From positions 1 to 63,733 of the forward strand of contig CAIMMI010000124.1 in the NCBI GenBank assembly GCA_903842505.1: a stretch of DNA of 63,733 nucleotides. Reading direction: 5' to 3'. This DNA is from an uncultured Verrucomicrobiota bacterium. GTDB lineage: Bacteria > Verrucomicrobiota > Verrucomicrobiia > Limisphaerales > UBA9464. Each line of letters starts with the position of its first letter. Positions within the stretch are counted from its first letter, which is position 1. A program made the translations under genes and the position numbers. Of the stretch, positions 16,440 to 25,466 are shown piece by piece. The notes beneath the pieces are model-generated. The model made no database searches. It had not been told where the DNA came from and was given only the letters and a program-made list of their open reading frames with translations.

Positions 16440-18197
16440 CTATTGGGGACGCGTCGCGATCGGGGAAGCCAATCCGGGCCGACCGGCCTGCGCCGCCCCG
16501 AGGACGGCATTGGTTCCTCCAGCGCCACCAGGGCCCGCCCGACCCACCACCAGGACGGTGCCCGGAGTCAGGTCGTCTGTGCCGTTGGCTGCTGGACGTT
16601 CGAACAAAAGACAGAATGAATGACCGCCGGGTCCTCCCGAGCCTGCGCCGGCGACTCCGCCGCGCCCACCCGGTCCACCGGGTCCGCCCGAAGCACCGAA
16701 CCCGGAAGCGGAGCCAGGATTCCCGCCACTACCGCCCGTGCCCCCATTCCCCCCGTTTCCGCCCGGAGCTCCCGCAGCTCCATCCATGGCTTCGACAACG
16801 CAATCGAGGAGGATGATCCGGCTGAGATAGGAATAGACCGCGATGGAGGACCCGCCGGCCTGTCCACCGCGCCCGGGCGATCCCGGAAGCCCTCCACTTC
16901 CCCCGCCGCCCCCGCCTGCACCCTGCTGTGGTGGGCAACCAACCACCGTTCCAGAAGCATTGCTGCCTCCTCCGCCCCCGCCCCCGCCCCCGGCTCCGGA
17001 GGTTCCTGCCGTCCCATCGAGGCCTGACAATGGCACATAGCCATCGGGTTCCAGCTCACCCCAGAGAATCGGATTTCGCGATGCATTCCTGCCGTTCAGA
17101 CCGTCCACACCGGGGGAGCCGGATGAGCCGTTGTCTCCGCGGCGGCACCCGGTTCTGGAGCCGCCTCCGGCCCCTGCGAGCGTCCGGCTTCCGATGGCGA
17201 GGCCTTCTCCGGCGCTTCCCTGGGAACCGGCAGCGCCGAATCCTCCGGTTCCGCCTGCGCCACCTGCCCGTGCCCCCGATGCCGTGCCTGCAATGCCGCC
17301 GGTGCCGGCAGTGTTTGCCTGTGCGCCGTCACCGCCCTGTGCTCCAGGGTTCCCATCTGCCCCGGAAGCCCCGGGTGCGCCCGGGGCTCCGTGACCGGCG
17401 ACGATGCGGCATCGGTCAAAGAGCAATTGATTCTGGCGATTCCTTGCCATCACGGCGTAGCTGCTGGTGCCCGGAGCGGTGGCATCGGATGCGAGGATCT
17501 CAAGGCCGGCGATGCGCACGGCGTGATCAGAGCCATCCCCGGGATAGTCACCAAAGATGAGGACGGTGCTCGGTCCCACGATGCGGGTGGCATTGTTGGC
17601 GGAGTACGCCCAGTTGGTCGTCCCGTCGAACCACCCAAACAGGCTGACGCGTGGGGGCATTCGCAGGGGGCTGTCGAGGACGTAGGTGCCCTTCGCCATG
17701 TAGACAGACTGCCGGAGCGGAATGCTCTCAGCGAGTTCGACGGCATGCTCCAGGGTTGCGACCGGTGCAGTGGCGGTGCCGGGATTGCGGTCGTCGCCAA
17801 AAGGCGGAGGGGCCAGGAAGATGGCGCGGCTGAAGTCGCCATCGATGCCGTCCCCGTTGGTGTCCCGGTAGTCGCCCGGGTAGTCCGGTTCGCCGGCGGC
17901 GCCCGGGCCTCCGAACAACCGGAAGAAACCGCTGTCGCCGTCCAGCGGAATGGTCATCCGGTAGGCGTTTCCCGACTTTGTTGCGGCTTTCGGGATCGGA
18001 CTCCAGACCGCGCCTTCTGCATTCCGGAGCGAGGTTTCCACGCGGAAGCCGAAGTCAGATCCCGGCCAACTGAGTTCCGCGGTTTGACCTTGAGGCACCA
18101 CACGGATCTTCGGTGCTTCAGCAAATCCGAGATTGCCCGAAAAAAGGGTGCAGGCGATGAGTGCCGTTGATCCGACTCGGCAGAAAGATTGGGACAT
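16440..18197 (-). CDS. Secreted glycine-rich protein with collagen-like repeats, paralogue 1
   Basis: 585 aa. It has a signal peptide of about 28 residues (MSQSFCRVGSTALIACTLFS...). Residues 30-110 form a beta-rich domain ending in a calcium-site-like DTNGDGIDGDFSR. Residues about 125-215 resemble the start of a right-handed beta-helix (PVATLEHAVELAESIPLRQSVYMAKGTYVL). The remainder is low-complexity glycine-rich sequence with GXX triplets such as GAPGAPGASGADGNPGAQ and runs of Gly. The C-terminus is LASPIATRPQ. An extracellular or surface structural role is inferred. It is a tandem paralogue of the next gene, sharing nearly identical DNA around the RMTIPLDGDSGFFRLFGG segment. Confidence 0.8.
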   Translation of the reverse strand: MSQSFCRVGSTALIACTLFSGNLGFAEAPKIRVVPQGQTAELSWPGSDFGFRVETSLRNAEGAVWSPIPKAATKSGNAYRMTIPLDGDSGFFRLFGGPGAAGEPDYPGDYRDTNGDGIDGDFSRAIFLAPPPFGDDRNPGTATAPVATLEHAVELAESIPLRQSVYMAKGTYVLDSPLRMPPRVSLFGWFDGTTNWAYSANNATRIVGPSTVLIFGDYPGDGSDHAVRIAGLEILASDATAPGTSSYAVMARNRQNQLLFDRCRIVAGHGAPGAPGASGADGNPGAQGGDGAQANTAGTGGIAGTASGARAGGAGGTGGFGAAGSQGSAGEGLAIGSRTLAGAGGGSRTGCRRGDNGSSGSPGVDGLNGRNASRNPILWGELEPDGYVPLSGLDGTAGTSGAGGGGGGGGGSNASGTVVGCPPQQGAGGGGGGSGGLPGSPGRGGQAGGSSIAVYSYLSRIILLDCVVEAMDGAAGAPGGNGGNGGTGGSGGNPGSASGFGASGGPGGPGGRGGVAGAGSGGPGGHSFCLLFERPAANGTDDLTPGTVLVVGRAGPGGAGGTNAVLGAAQAGRPGLASPIATRPQ

Positions 18198-18235
18198 GGT
18201 GTGAAAGCTGGGAGTGTCGAGTTCCGTTGCCGTCT

Positions 18236-19996
18236 TCAGGGACGGGTCGCTACGGGCGATGCGAGGCCAGTATGGCCGGGTTCCGCTTCACCCAGTTTGG
18301 GATTGGCGCCCCCGCGTCCGCCGAGGCCCGGGAGACCGATGTAGTAGGTGCAGCCGTATCCGCGGTAGGACAGCGCTTCGGAACCCGTCCTTGGAAAGAG
18401 GAAGGCAATGGAGTGCCCGCCCGCGCCCCCCGAGCCGGATCCTGAGGCACCGCCTCGACCCCCATTCCCCCCGTCTGCTCCGCTGGCGCCGAGGCCGAAT
18501 CCCTGACCGCAGAGTCCCCCTGCACCCCCGTCTCCGCCCAGGCCTCCGTTGCCGCCATTGCCGCCGTCGCCGGCGTCCTGTGCGATGAGCGTGCTGTTCA
18601 GGATCGTAACCACGCTACCGAAAGAATAGACCGCCACCGAGGAGCCTCCAGGCCGTCCGCCACGTCCAACGGCTCCTGCAAGGCCGCCTCCACCTCCACC
18701 GCCCCCTCCCGCTCCCGGTTCAGGCGGACATGCCTGTATGGTCCCGGCGATGTTTCCTCCACCACCACCACCTCCACCACCTCCGACTCCGTGGGCCCCG
18801 GCAACTCCATCCAGGCCATCGACACCGACGTACCCGACATCCGTGAGGTCACCCCAGTACTGCAGCGGGGCTCTGGCATTGATGCCCATGGAACCACTGC
18901 TGCCGTCTGTTCCTCTCGTGCCGGGCCCGCCGCGTCGGCAGACAGCCCCCGCAAGGCCACCTCCTCCGCCGGAGCCCTGGCCCGGAATCGGGCCGATGCC
19001 AGCTCCACCGGGTGCCCCAGCTCCTCCTGATCCGCCTGCTCCGCCATTGCCACCTGCGCGGATCCCGGGAGCCCCGGTACCGCCGTTTCCATTTCGGACG
19101 GCGTCAGCACCTTTGCCACCCAGAGCGCCCGCGAGGCCGTCGGATCCGGAGGCGCCATCCGCACCCCTTGCTCCCCGGCCAGCGATGATTCGGCAACGAT
19201 CAATCAAGATTTCCTCGGTACGCTTGCGGATAATCACTGCGTAGCTGGATTCGCCCGGCTGGGTAGCGTGCGCCGCTTCAATCTCGAGGCCCACCATTCG
19301 GACAGAAACAGACGACTCATCGTCCGGATAGCTCCCGAACATCAGGACCGTGCTGGGTCCGACGACGCGGGTCAGGTTTGAGGTCGAGTAGCACCAGTTG
19401 GTGGTGCCATCAAACCAGCCGAAGAGGCTCACCCGGGGTGGCATGCGGAGCGGTCGGTCCAATCGATATTCGCCCTTGGCCATATAGACGGATTGCCGCA
19501 GCGGGATGCTTTCAGCGAGTTCGACCGCGTGACGAAGGGTAGCCACGGGCGCATTGGAGGTACCCGGGTTCCGGTCGTTTCCGAACGGTGGAGGCGCAAG
19601 GAAGATGGCCCGAGAGAACTCGCCATCGATGCCGTCCCCGTTGGTATCCCGGTAGTCGCCCGGGTAGTCCGGTTCGCCGGCGGCGCCCGGGCCTCCGAAG
19701 AGCCGGAAGAAACCGCTGTCGCCGTCCAGCGGAATGGTCATCCGGTACTGACCGCCGGCCTTCACGGCAGCCTGACCGATCGGCTGCCAAGCCTGGGATT
19801 GAGGACCTGTACCGAGCGTCTCGATCCGATAGCCAAGATTGCTGTCTGGCCAGGAGAGTTCAATGCGTCGCCCTTGCTCGACGAGGCGAAGCGCGGGGGC
19901 TTCGGCCAGTGCTGACAAAATTGAAGTGCCGAGCAGTGCAGCGACAAAGAGAGGCCGGGGCAGGCTAGTTGCTGGGATGCGCAATCCGGATTGCAT
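18236..19996 (-). CDS. Secreted glycine-rich protein with collagen-like repeats, paralogue 2
   Basis: 586 aa. It has the same layout as its downstream neighbour: signal peptide (LFVAALLGTSILSALAEA), N-terminal beta domain with DTNGDGIDGEFSR, beta-helix-like PVATLRHAVELAESIPLRQSVYMAKG, then a glycine-rich region with GGAGGSGGAGAPGGAG and Gly runs, ending TGLASPVATRP. The glycine-rich parts have diverged much more than the N-terminal domain. The start at 19996 gives a good signal peptide but no clear Shine-Dalgarno; the frame extends upstream to 20167. Only 38 bp separate it from paralogue 1, so co-transcription is likely. Confidence 0.78.
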   Translation of the reverse strand: MQSGLRIPATSLPRPLFVAALLGTSILSALAEAPALRLVEQGRRIELSWPDSNLGYRIETLGTGPQSQAWQPIGQAAVKAGGQYRMTIPLDGDSGFFRLFGGPGAAGEPDYPGDYRDTNGDGIDGEFSRAIFLAPPPFGNDRNPGTSNAPVATLRHAVELAESIPLRQSVYMAKGEYRLDRPLRMPPRVSLFGWFDGTTNWCYSTSNLTRVVGPSTVLMFGSYPDDESSVSVRMVGLEIEAAHATQPGESSYAVIIRKRTEEILIDRCRIIAGRGARGADGASGSDGLAGALGGKGADAVRNGNGGTGAPGIRAGGNGGAGGSGGAGAPGGAGIGPIPGQGSGGGGGLAGAVCRRGGPGTRGTDGSSGSMGINARAPLQYWGDLTDVGYVGVDGLDGVAGAHGVGGGGGGGGGGNIAGTIQACPPEPGAGGGGGGGGGLAGAVGRGGRPGGSSVAVYSFGSVVTILNSTLIAQDAGDGGNGGNGGLGGDGGAGGLCGQGFGLGASGADGGNGGRGGASGSGSGGAGGHSIAFLFPRTGSEALSYRGYGCTYYIGLPGLGGRGGANPKLGEAEPGHTGLASPVATRP

Positions 19997-20223
19997 TGCA
20001 GAAATGTGATCCGAACCGATGCAGAACTGGCAAACTGAATCTTGCCGATGTTGAGGCATGGATCCCCGACCCTGGAGGGGTTGCAGGGACATGGAGTCTT
20101 GGCACCGCCTTCGGGGTGCGTGCCCTCCCACCCATCCATCCCCCGGATGGGGCGACAGAATGGGCAAGGGTGGCGGGAGTCTTGCGCTCCGCGCCTGGTG
20201 ACTGGCAACTGGGATCTCCCCCC

Positions 20224-20277
20224 TGCCTCCTCACGTCGGCAGCTACCTCCAGAGGTAGCCGACGAGGTCACGAGGCG
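20224..20277. repeat. Palindromic interspersed repeat family E, copy 1
   Basis: CTCACGTCGGCAGCTACCTC followed by the complementary AGAGGTAGCCGACGAGGTCACGAGG; the arms GTCGGC-GCTACCT and AGGTAGC-CGAC can form a stable hairpin. A related copy is at 30549-30597. The rest of the 19997-20396 gap has other palindromic fragments (for example CATCCCCCGGATGGGG near 20136) but no gene. The promoters of the glycine-rich pair and the helicase must be in this gap. Confidence 0.7.
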
Positions 20278-20396
20278 GGGCAGCGGGGGAAGGACCTCCC
20301 ATTCCGCGTCCTTGTTTGGCGTCGGCGTCGGCTTCATCGTGTGCCCGTTTTGGTTCGGGTTGTGTTGAAGGATCCGGGAAAAGGGCATGGACGAGC

Positions 20397-23300
20397 ATGA
20401 GTGAGTTTGGACTTTCGAAAGCGGAGCTTGCGGCTTTGGTCAGTTACGCCAAGGAACTGCGCGATGCCCCGGGTTTCAGACCCAAGCCCGGGGCCCGGGT
20501 GCAGGTGGAGGGGCGACTGCTGGATGGAAGCATCCGGGGCCTGGTGGGGCGGCCCGCGCAGACGGTCACGTTGGTCATGCAAAGGAACCAGCGCATCGAA
20601 GGTTACTGCTCCTGCCCGGATGCGCCCAACTGCATCCATTGTCTGGTGTTTGCAGAGCACCTCGCTCCAGCAGCAGAGACCCGGGTGCCAAGCTACAATC
20701 AATCGGCGGCTTCCATCGAGCAGAGGGTCGAGGCGGTGCTGAAGCGGCCGCTTTCGCGGGACGAGAAGCACTACCTGTGTCTATTGGCGATCCAGTTCCA
20801 GGGTTGCCGGAGCTCCGGCAGGTCGACCGTTGGGGACGTGCTCCTGTTGGCAGTCGATCCTCCTTTGCAACGCAGGTATGAGCTTTGGCGACAGCCGCTG
20901 TCCCTGCCGGATGAGCCGATGGATGCGATCGAGTTCTGGCATGCGGCACGAAGGGCGCTCGCCCAGATGAAGCTCAAGACTCCGGAGTTCATGGATGCAG
21001 TCGCGGTCCAGATTCCACCGCCGCCAGCCTGGATCGCAGCCTGGCGGAATGAGAATGTGGAGCTGTGGAAGGTCCGCTTCAGGAATTCGAGGGCAACCTT
21101 GGAGAGCGCGCGTTCCTCGGCGAAGGCAGTCGAGGTTCCACGTCGGCTCCGATGCACCGTCTCCCGGGAGGGATTGCTGGTGGAGTGGGCGTTGCCCGGA
21201 ACCGAGGAATGGGCTGTGTTCAAGCGTACCCCCTTCGTGAAGAACTTCGGGGATGGCGACAAGGAGGCAGTTCCCATCGCGCCCGAAAGTGAGCTCCTGG
21301 CCGAGATCATCCGGCGGTACGGCGAAGTCGGGCAGCGCCGCCATGCCTCGCGTGATGAGTACTTCGACTCGGGCGCGGTCCTGCTGGCCATCCTGGAGCG
21401 TCCATCGCTTCACGCTTTCCTCTACACATCGAAGGGCAGTCCATACCGGTTCGAGTACAGGAGTCTGGTCTGGCACGTCATCGAGCCCGTTTCATTGACA
21501 GGGGACTATGAGCTCGAAGTGCGCATGCCGGATGGCGAGCCGGTACCATCCGGCAGCCGGATGGCCCAGTATGGCGATTCCAGGGTCGGCTTCCTGCTGA
21601 CGGACGATGCCGTCTGGAGAATGCCCCCGATCCCGGACGCATTGGCCAGCGCATCGTCGAACCGCGTGCCCCGCGAAGCCCTCGCAGACGAAACGGCGTT
21701 GCGATTGATGGTCGAACTCGGCGCCCGTTTGCCCGAGTCGCTGGATTCATTGATTGAGCGCATACCGGCCCGGTTGACCTACCGCTTCGAGGACTCGATG
21801 AGCCCGCGACCGGATTCCGGTGCTGCGGGCGGAGAGTTCGCCCGGTTCACCGCCGAACTGCACGACGCCGAGGGCAAGCCCGTGATGAAGTGGTCCGAGG
21901 GCCAATGGCAGCCCACGCAAGGCACGCCCAGCAAAAGCGGCCGGATCCGGATCATCGACTCGGATCAATTGCCCGATCCGACCACGCTGGGCGCGGAGAT
22001 CGGTGCGAAGCCCGAGGGGAACCTGCTGACGGCGCGGCTGACGCGGAACTTCCCCGACAAGTTTGCCGCCTGGGCGAAGTCGCTGCCCGAAGGCACACGA
22101 CTCGACCTGCCGCGCCTCCTGCAATCGATCCTGGATGATCCCGTCACGGCGACGGTCTCGGTGACGTGCGAGCAGGCCGGCGTGGACTGGTTCGACCTGT
22201 CCGTCGAGATCACTCCGGACAACAGCGAACTTTCGCCGGAAGAGCTCCGGTTGCTCCTCGCGGCCAAGGGCGGCTACGTCCGAATGGGGACGCGCGGTTG
22301 GATGCGTGCACGGTTCAATCTGTCCGAGGAAGATGCAGCCCAGCTCTCGGCGCTGGGCCTGGACCCGGCGGAGGCATCGGCCGAACCGCAGCGTCTCCAC
22401 ACGTTGCACCTGGCGTCCGCGGCGTCGCGGAAGCTTCTGCCTCCCGAACACGGGGAGCGCGTGTTGCGTCGCCAATCCGAGCTCAAGACCTCCGTCCAAC
22501 CCGCGGTGCCGGCTGACCTCCAAGCGAGCCTGCGACCGTATCAGGTCGAGGGGTTCCACTTCCTCGCTTACCTCGTCGAGAACGGGTTTGGCGGTGTGCT
22601 GGCGGACGACATGGGTCTGGGCAAGACGGTCCAGACGCTGGCCTGGATTGCGTGGCTGCGGAGGCGCGCGGCGGATCCCGGACCCGGTGGCGTGGTGCCG
22701 AAGCGCGTGTTGATCGTGTGCCCAAAGAGCGTGGCGCCGAATTGGAAGGCGGAGGCGAAGCGCTTCCTGCCGGGCCTCCGGATCGGGGTGTGGGCGGGTC
22801 AGCCGGAAGCAGAATTTGCCGCGGTCCTGAGCAACACCGACGCCCTGGTCCTGAACTACGCGCAGCTCCGGGTCCTCGAAGAGCACCTCGCCCGACAGGA
22901 GTGGCTCGCGGTGATCCTCGACGAGGCGCAGGCGATCAAGAATCCGGACTCGCAGACCGCGAAGGTGGCGCGGTCATTGAACGCGCGGCAGCGGGTCGCC
23001 CTGACCGGCACCCCCATCGAGAACCGGCTCCTGGACCTTTGGTCGATCTTCGCGTTCGCCATGCCCGGTGTGCTCGGGACCCGGGCCAAGTTCCAGCGCG
23101 GCTTCGGCAAGATGGGCGACGCCGTGGCGCGCCAGCGGTTGGCCACCCGCGTGCGGCCCTTCCTGCTGCGTCGGACCAAGGGGCAAGTCGCACAGGATCT
23201 GCCTCCGCGCATCGAGGAGGACGTCATCTGCGAACTCGAAGGCGTCCAGCGCGACCTCTACCGCGCCGAGTACAAGAAGGCCCGCGCGATGCTCCTCGGT

Positions 23301-23939
23301 GCCGCCACGGCGGAGAAGTTCAACGACCTCAAGTTCCACTTCCTGTCGTCGCTGACCCGGCTCCGCCAGATCTGTTGTCACCCGGCCCTCGTGGACGCCG
23401 CACAACGCACCCAGCCGGCCGCCAAGGTCGAGGCCTTGGTCGATCTGCTCGAACCGCTGATCGAGGAAGGACACAAGGTCCTCGTCTTCTCCCAGTTCGC
23501 CTCGATGCTGGAGCTTCTGCAGGAGGACGTCCGCCAACGGAACTGGACGGAGTTCTTCCTCTCGGGGCAGACCGAGAACCGGGGCCCGTTGGTTGAGGCG
23601 TTCAATGCCCATTCAGGCGCCGCCGTGTTCCTGATCTCGCTCAATGCGGGCGGATTCGGCCTCAACCTCACCTCCGCCTCGTACGTCGTCCTCTTCGATC
23701 CCTGGTGGAACCCCGCCGTCGAGGCCCAGGCCATCGACCGCACTCATCGCATCGGCCAGACCCAGACCGTCATCGCCTACCGCCTGATCGTGAAGGGTTC
23801 GATCGAGGAGAAGATCCGGGAACTGCAGAAGGCGAAGTCCATGATGGCCGGCGACACCCTCGGCGAGGATCGCTTCAACCAGGCCCTGACCCTCGACGAC
23901 TTCCGCTTCCTCTTCGATTCCGCCGAGGCGGCTCTATGA
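20397..23939 (+). CDS. SNF2-family DEAD/DEAH helicase with SWIM zinc finger
   Basis: 1180 aa. A SWIM zinc-binding motif, CSCPDAPNCIH, lies near residues 70-81. The middle 500 residues are a poorly conserved region. The SNF2 ATPase starts near residue 710 (LRPYQVEGFHFLAYL), with Walker A DDMGLGKT near 737-744, DEAQ box VILDEAQAIKNP, TGTPIENRLLDLWS, and the C-terminal helicase motifs SLNAGGFGLNLTSA and IDRTHRIGQTQTV. Such bacterial Swi2/Snf2 proteins (HepA/RapA-like in motif) translocate on DNA or remodel transcription and repair complexes. The start at 20397 (MSEFGLSKAEL) was chosen over an open upstream extension. It appears to be a lone gene. Confidence 0.92.
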   Translation: MSEFGLSKAELAALVSYAKELRDAPGFRPKPGARVQVEGRLLDGSIRGLVGRPAQTVTLVMQRNQRIEGYCSCPDAPNCIHCLVFAEHLAPAAETRVPSYNQSAASIEQRVEAVLKRPLSRDEKHYLCLLAIQFQGCRSSGRSTVGDVLLLAVDPPLQRRYELWRQPLSLPDEPMDAIEFWHAARRALAQMKLKTPEFMDAVAVQIPPPPAWIAAWRNENVELWKVRFRNSRATLESARSSAKAVEVPRRLRCTVSREGLLVEWALPGTEEWAVFKRTPFVKNFGDGDKEAVPIAPESELLAEIIRRYGEVGQRRHASRDEYFDSGAVLLAILERPSLHAFLYTSKGSPYRFEYRSLVWHVIEPVSLTGDYELEVRMPDGEPVPSGSRMAQYGDSRVGFLLTDDAVWRMPPIPDALASASSNRVPREALADETALRLMVELGARLPESLDSLIERIPARLTYRFEDSMSPRPDSGAAGGEFARFTAELHDAEGKPVMKWSEGQWQPTQGTPSKSGRIRIIDSDQLPDPTTLGAEIGAKPEGNLLTARLTRNFPDKFAAWAKSLPEGTRLDLPRLLQSILDDPVTATVSVTCEQAGVDWFDLSVEITPDNSELSPEELRLLLAAKGGYVRMGTRGWMRARFNLSEEDAAQLSALGLDPAEASAEPQRLHTLHLASAASRKLLPPEHGERVLRRQSELKTSVQPAVPADLQASLRPYQVEGFHFLAYLVENGFGGVLADDMGLGKTVQTLAWIAWLRRRAADPGPGGVVPKRVLIVCPKSVAPNWKAEAKRFLPGLRIGVWAGQPEAEFAAVLSNTDALVLNYAQLRVLEEHLARQEWLAVILDEAQAIKNPDSQTAKVARSLNARQRVALTGTPIENRLLDLWSIFAFAMPGVLGTRAKFQRGFGKMGDAVARQRLATRVRPFLLRRTKGQVAQDLPPRIEEDVICELEGVQRDLYRAEYKKARAMLLGAATAEKFNDLKFHFLSSLTRLRQICCHPALVDAAQRTQPAAKVEALVDLLEPLIEEGHKVLVFSQFASMLELLQEDVRQRNWTEFFLSGQTENRGPLVEAFNAHSGAAVFLISLNAGGFGLNLTSASYVVLFDPWWNPAVEAQAIDRTHRIGQTQTVIAYRLIVKGSIEEKIRELQKAKSMMAGDTLGEDRFNQALTLDDFRFLFDSAEAAL

Positions 23940-24042
23940 GCCCGGCAAGCGCAGCTGGATCCACAGATTGCCGACTGCACAGATTGCTGGCCGTTCGAGA
24001 GAGGAAGGCGCATCTGGACAATGCCCCGAGCTTGAACGGGGC

Positions 24043-24097
24043 GGCAACGTCCTCGTTGCCCTCTCCAGCCTTTTCCCAAGGCGATGAGGACATCGCC
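24043..24097. repeat. Palindromic interspersed repeat family K, copy 1
   Basis: Two hairpins in a row: GGCAACG-tcct-CGTTGCC (24043-24060) and GGCGATG-agga-CATCGCC (24080-24097), inside the 323-bp gap after the helicase gene. A related hairpin with the same flanking CCTTTCC is at 32909-32926. Confidence 0.75.
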
Positions 24098-24262
24098 GCC
24101 CCGTTCGTACTCGCATATGGGGCCACTGCCGAGGTGTGCCGTGTCCCCCTCTCCCGAACAAAACATTTACAACTTCATGACAGACATCGAACAACCGACC
24201 GGCAAGCGTCGGCCATGCTCGGGAGAATGAATCGAGGAAGCAGACGGACGGGAGGAACTGGG

Positions 24263-24742
24263 GTGAAGGATGGGCGCTCATGGGCTCCATCGCTGGTCCT
24301 GTCGGGCCTCTGTTTCCTGACCATTCTTCAAGCCGGGTGCGCCCGTCGCCCAATCCCAGCAGTGCCGACCGCGTTGCAACAGCTTCAGGGAACCTGGTCG
24401 GGGATCGTCGTCAATGGCCCGCCCAAGGAGCGGTACACGATCCGGGTCGCCGGCGACTCGTTCCATTTCTTCCGGGACACGAACTTCTGGTTTGAAACGA
24501 CCCTGACGTTGCCGCCGGGTACGGAGCCGCCGCAGCTCCATGCAAGGATCCGGAAGACCGCGGCGGGACAGGAGAGCAGCATCGACCAGAGCGTCGTCGC
24601 CATCTTCAAGGTTGAGGGCGAGACCCTGGTCCTCGCGACGCGCGGCGGTGGTCCGGACGATCCCCCGCCGCTCGGCTTCGACCTCTCCGAGGGCAGGGGC
24701 CTGACCCGCTACGAGCTGCAACGCGTTCCAGCCACCAGGTAG
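24263..24742 (+). CDS. Putative lipoprotein of TIGR03067-like type
   Basis: 159 aa. The start is GTG, preceded by GGAGGAACTGGG. The N-terminus is a lipoprotein signal ending in the lipobox LQAGC (Cys26). The mature part has LQGTWSGIVVNGPPKERYTIRVAG and alternating beta-strand-like sequence ending YELQRV. This pattern, a short QGTW-initiated beta-sandwich, resembles the TIGR03067 family common in planctomycetes and verrucomicrobia. Function is unknown. An alternative ATG is at 24227. Confidence 0.6.
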   Translation: MKDGRSWAPSLVLSGLCFLTILQAGCARRPIPAVPTALQQLQGTWSGIVVNGPPKERYTIRVAGDSFHFFRDTNFWFETTLTLPPGTEPPQLHARIRKTAAGQESSIDQSVVAIFKVEGETLVLATRGGGPDDPPPLGFDLSEGRGLTRYELQRVPATR

Positions 24743-24933
24743 GCTTCGCCAAGCCTCCCGACGTCGTCTTCTACGGCGGCGGGGTGGCAGCGGACGTGAG
24801 GACGCTGGGCGGATGGGTAGGAGATAGGCCTCACTGCCCCCTTCGAGAACAGGACCGGGGCGGTCGTCGCGGGGTGGTTTTCTCACGCGGGGCCGCGGAG
24901 AGCACGGAGAGGAAATCGTGAGATTGAAGAACC

Positions 24934-25047
24934 AGGGTTGCTTCGCACCCCGGGCTAGTGGCTGCCACGCTTCCGGGATAGAGGCGGCGCGGCCGGGACG
25001 CGGAGCCCAGCAAAGCAAAAGCTGTCTTCGCTGCGTCGCCGTTGGAA
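24934..25047. repeat. Interspersed repeat family F, copy 1 (left of vapBC)
   Basis: Begins GGGTTGCTTCGCACCCCGGG and continues through GGCGGCGCGGCCGGGACGCGG to GCTGTCTTCGCTGCGTCGCC. The same blocks in the same order and orientation occur at 25886-26006, and an inverted partial copy is at 35622-35668. The surrounding 24743-25079 region has no gene; a CGCGGGGCCGCGGAGAGCACGGAG stretch near 24888-24911 looks like another repeat. Confidence 0.8.
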
Positions 25048-25079
25048 AAAACCGCCGCTGGGTCACCGCAGGAAATCCG

Positions 25080-25190
25080 TCACTCCTTCCATCCCAGCCG
25101 ACGCAGCTTGGCGAGCGCGGCGACGCGGTTGCCGACGTCGAGCTTGCGATAGATGTGGGTGAGCCTGTCAGGATCGAGGGCGTGGTTTGA
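25080..25190 (-). pseudogene. Remnant of a LuxR-type helix-turn-helix regulator (C-terminus only)
   Basis: Read on the minus strand, this piece encodes about 30 recognisable residues, LTHIYRKLDVGNRVAALAKL, then RRLGWKE and a stop. This matches the last helices of LuxR/FixJ-type DNA-binding domains (the HxxxIYRKLxVxNR pattern). The preceding helices and any receiver domain are absent: upstream (towards 25224) the frame runs straight into the vapB operator. It is therefore a truncated fragment. The rest was probably lost when the toxin-antitoxin pair or repeats arrived, which is inference. Confidence 0.6.
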
Positions 25191-25206
25191 CGCCGGCCCG
25201 AGGACA

Positions 25207-25221
25207 GTATTACGGTAATAC
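25207..25221. promoter_or_regulatory. Perfect palindrome upstream of vapB, probable autoregulatory operator
   Basis: GTATTAC-G-GTAATAC is a perfect 7-bp inverted repeat ending two bases before the antitoxin ATG. Type II antitoxins usually repress their own promoter through such palindromes. Its position leaves no room for a normal Shine-Dalgarno, so the message may be leaderless or poorly initiated. Confidence 0.65.
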
Positions 25222-25223
25222 CC

Positions 25224-25466
25224 ATGCCGACGTTGACGTTCAAGGTCACGCACGAGGAAGCCCGCCGCATCCGCGCGCTGGCCCGGCGGAACAAGTTGTC
25301 CGTGTCCGAGTTCTTGCGGCGTCAGGCTGCACCATCACGTGGGAGCGGTGGCGAGGTCCCCAAGGTGGTGTGTGCACACACCGCGGCGACGATCTTTGGA
25401 TCGGCAGATGAGCTTCCGCCACTGAACACAGAGTCTGTTCGCAGCCTGCTCGGCGAGTTCCCATGA
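25224..25466 (+). CDS. Antitoxin, ribbon-helix-helix-like (VapB-type partner)
   Basis: 80 aa. The N-terminus MPTLTFKVTHEEARRIRALA followed by RRNKLSVSEFLRRQA is the beta-strand plus two-helix pattern of ribbon-helix-helix DNA-binding proteins. The C-terminal half (SADELPPLNTESVRSLLGEFP) would wrap the toxin. It overlaps the PIN toxin gene by four bases (ATGA), the classic antitoxin-toxin arrangement. Autoregulation through the palindrome at 25207-25221 is likely. Confidence 0.78.
   Translation: MPTLTFKVTHEEARRIRALARRNKLSVSEFLRRQAAPSRGSGGEVPKVVCAHTAATIFGSADELPPLNTESVRSLLGEFP

Noticed and set aside
16440-19996. Repetitive glycine codons as a possible CRISPR or satellite array
   Set aside because: The repetition is coding, in frame, and preceded by signal peptides and a folded domain.
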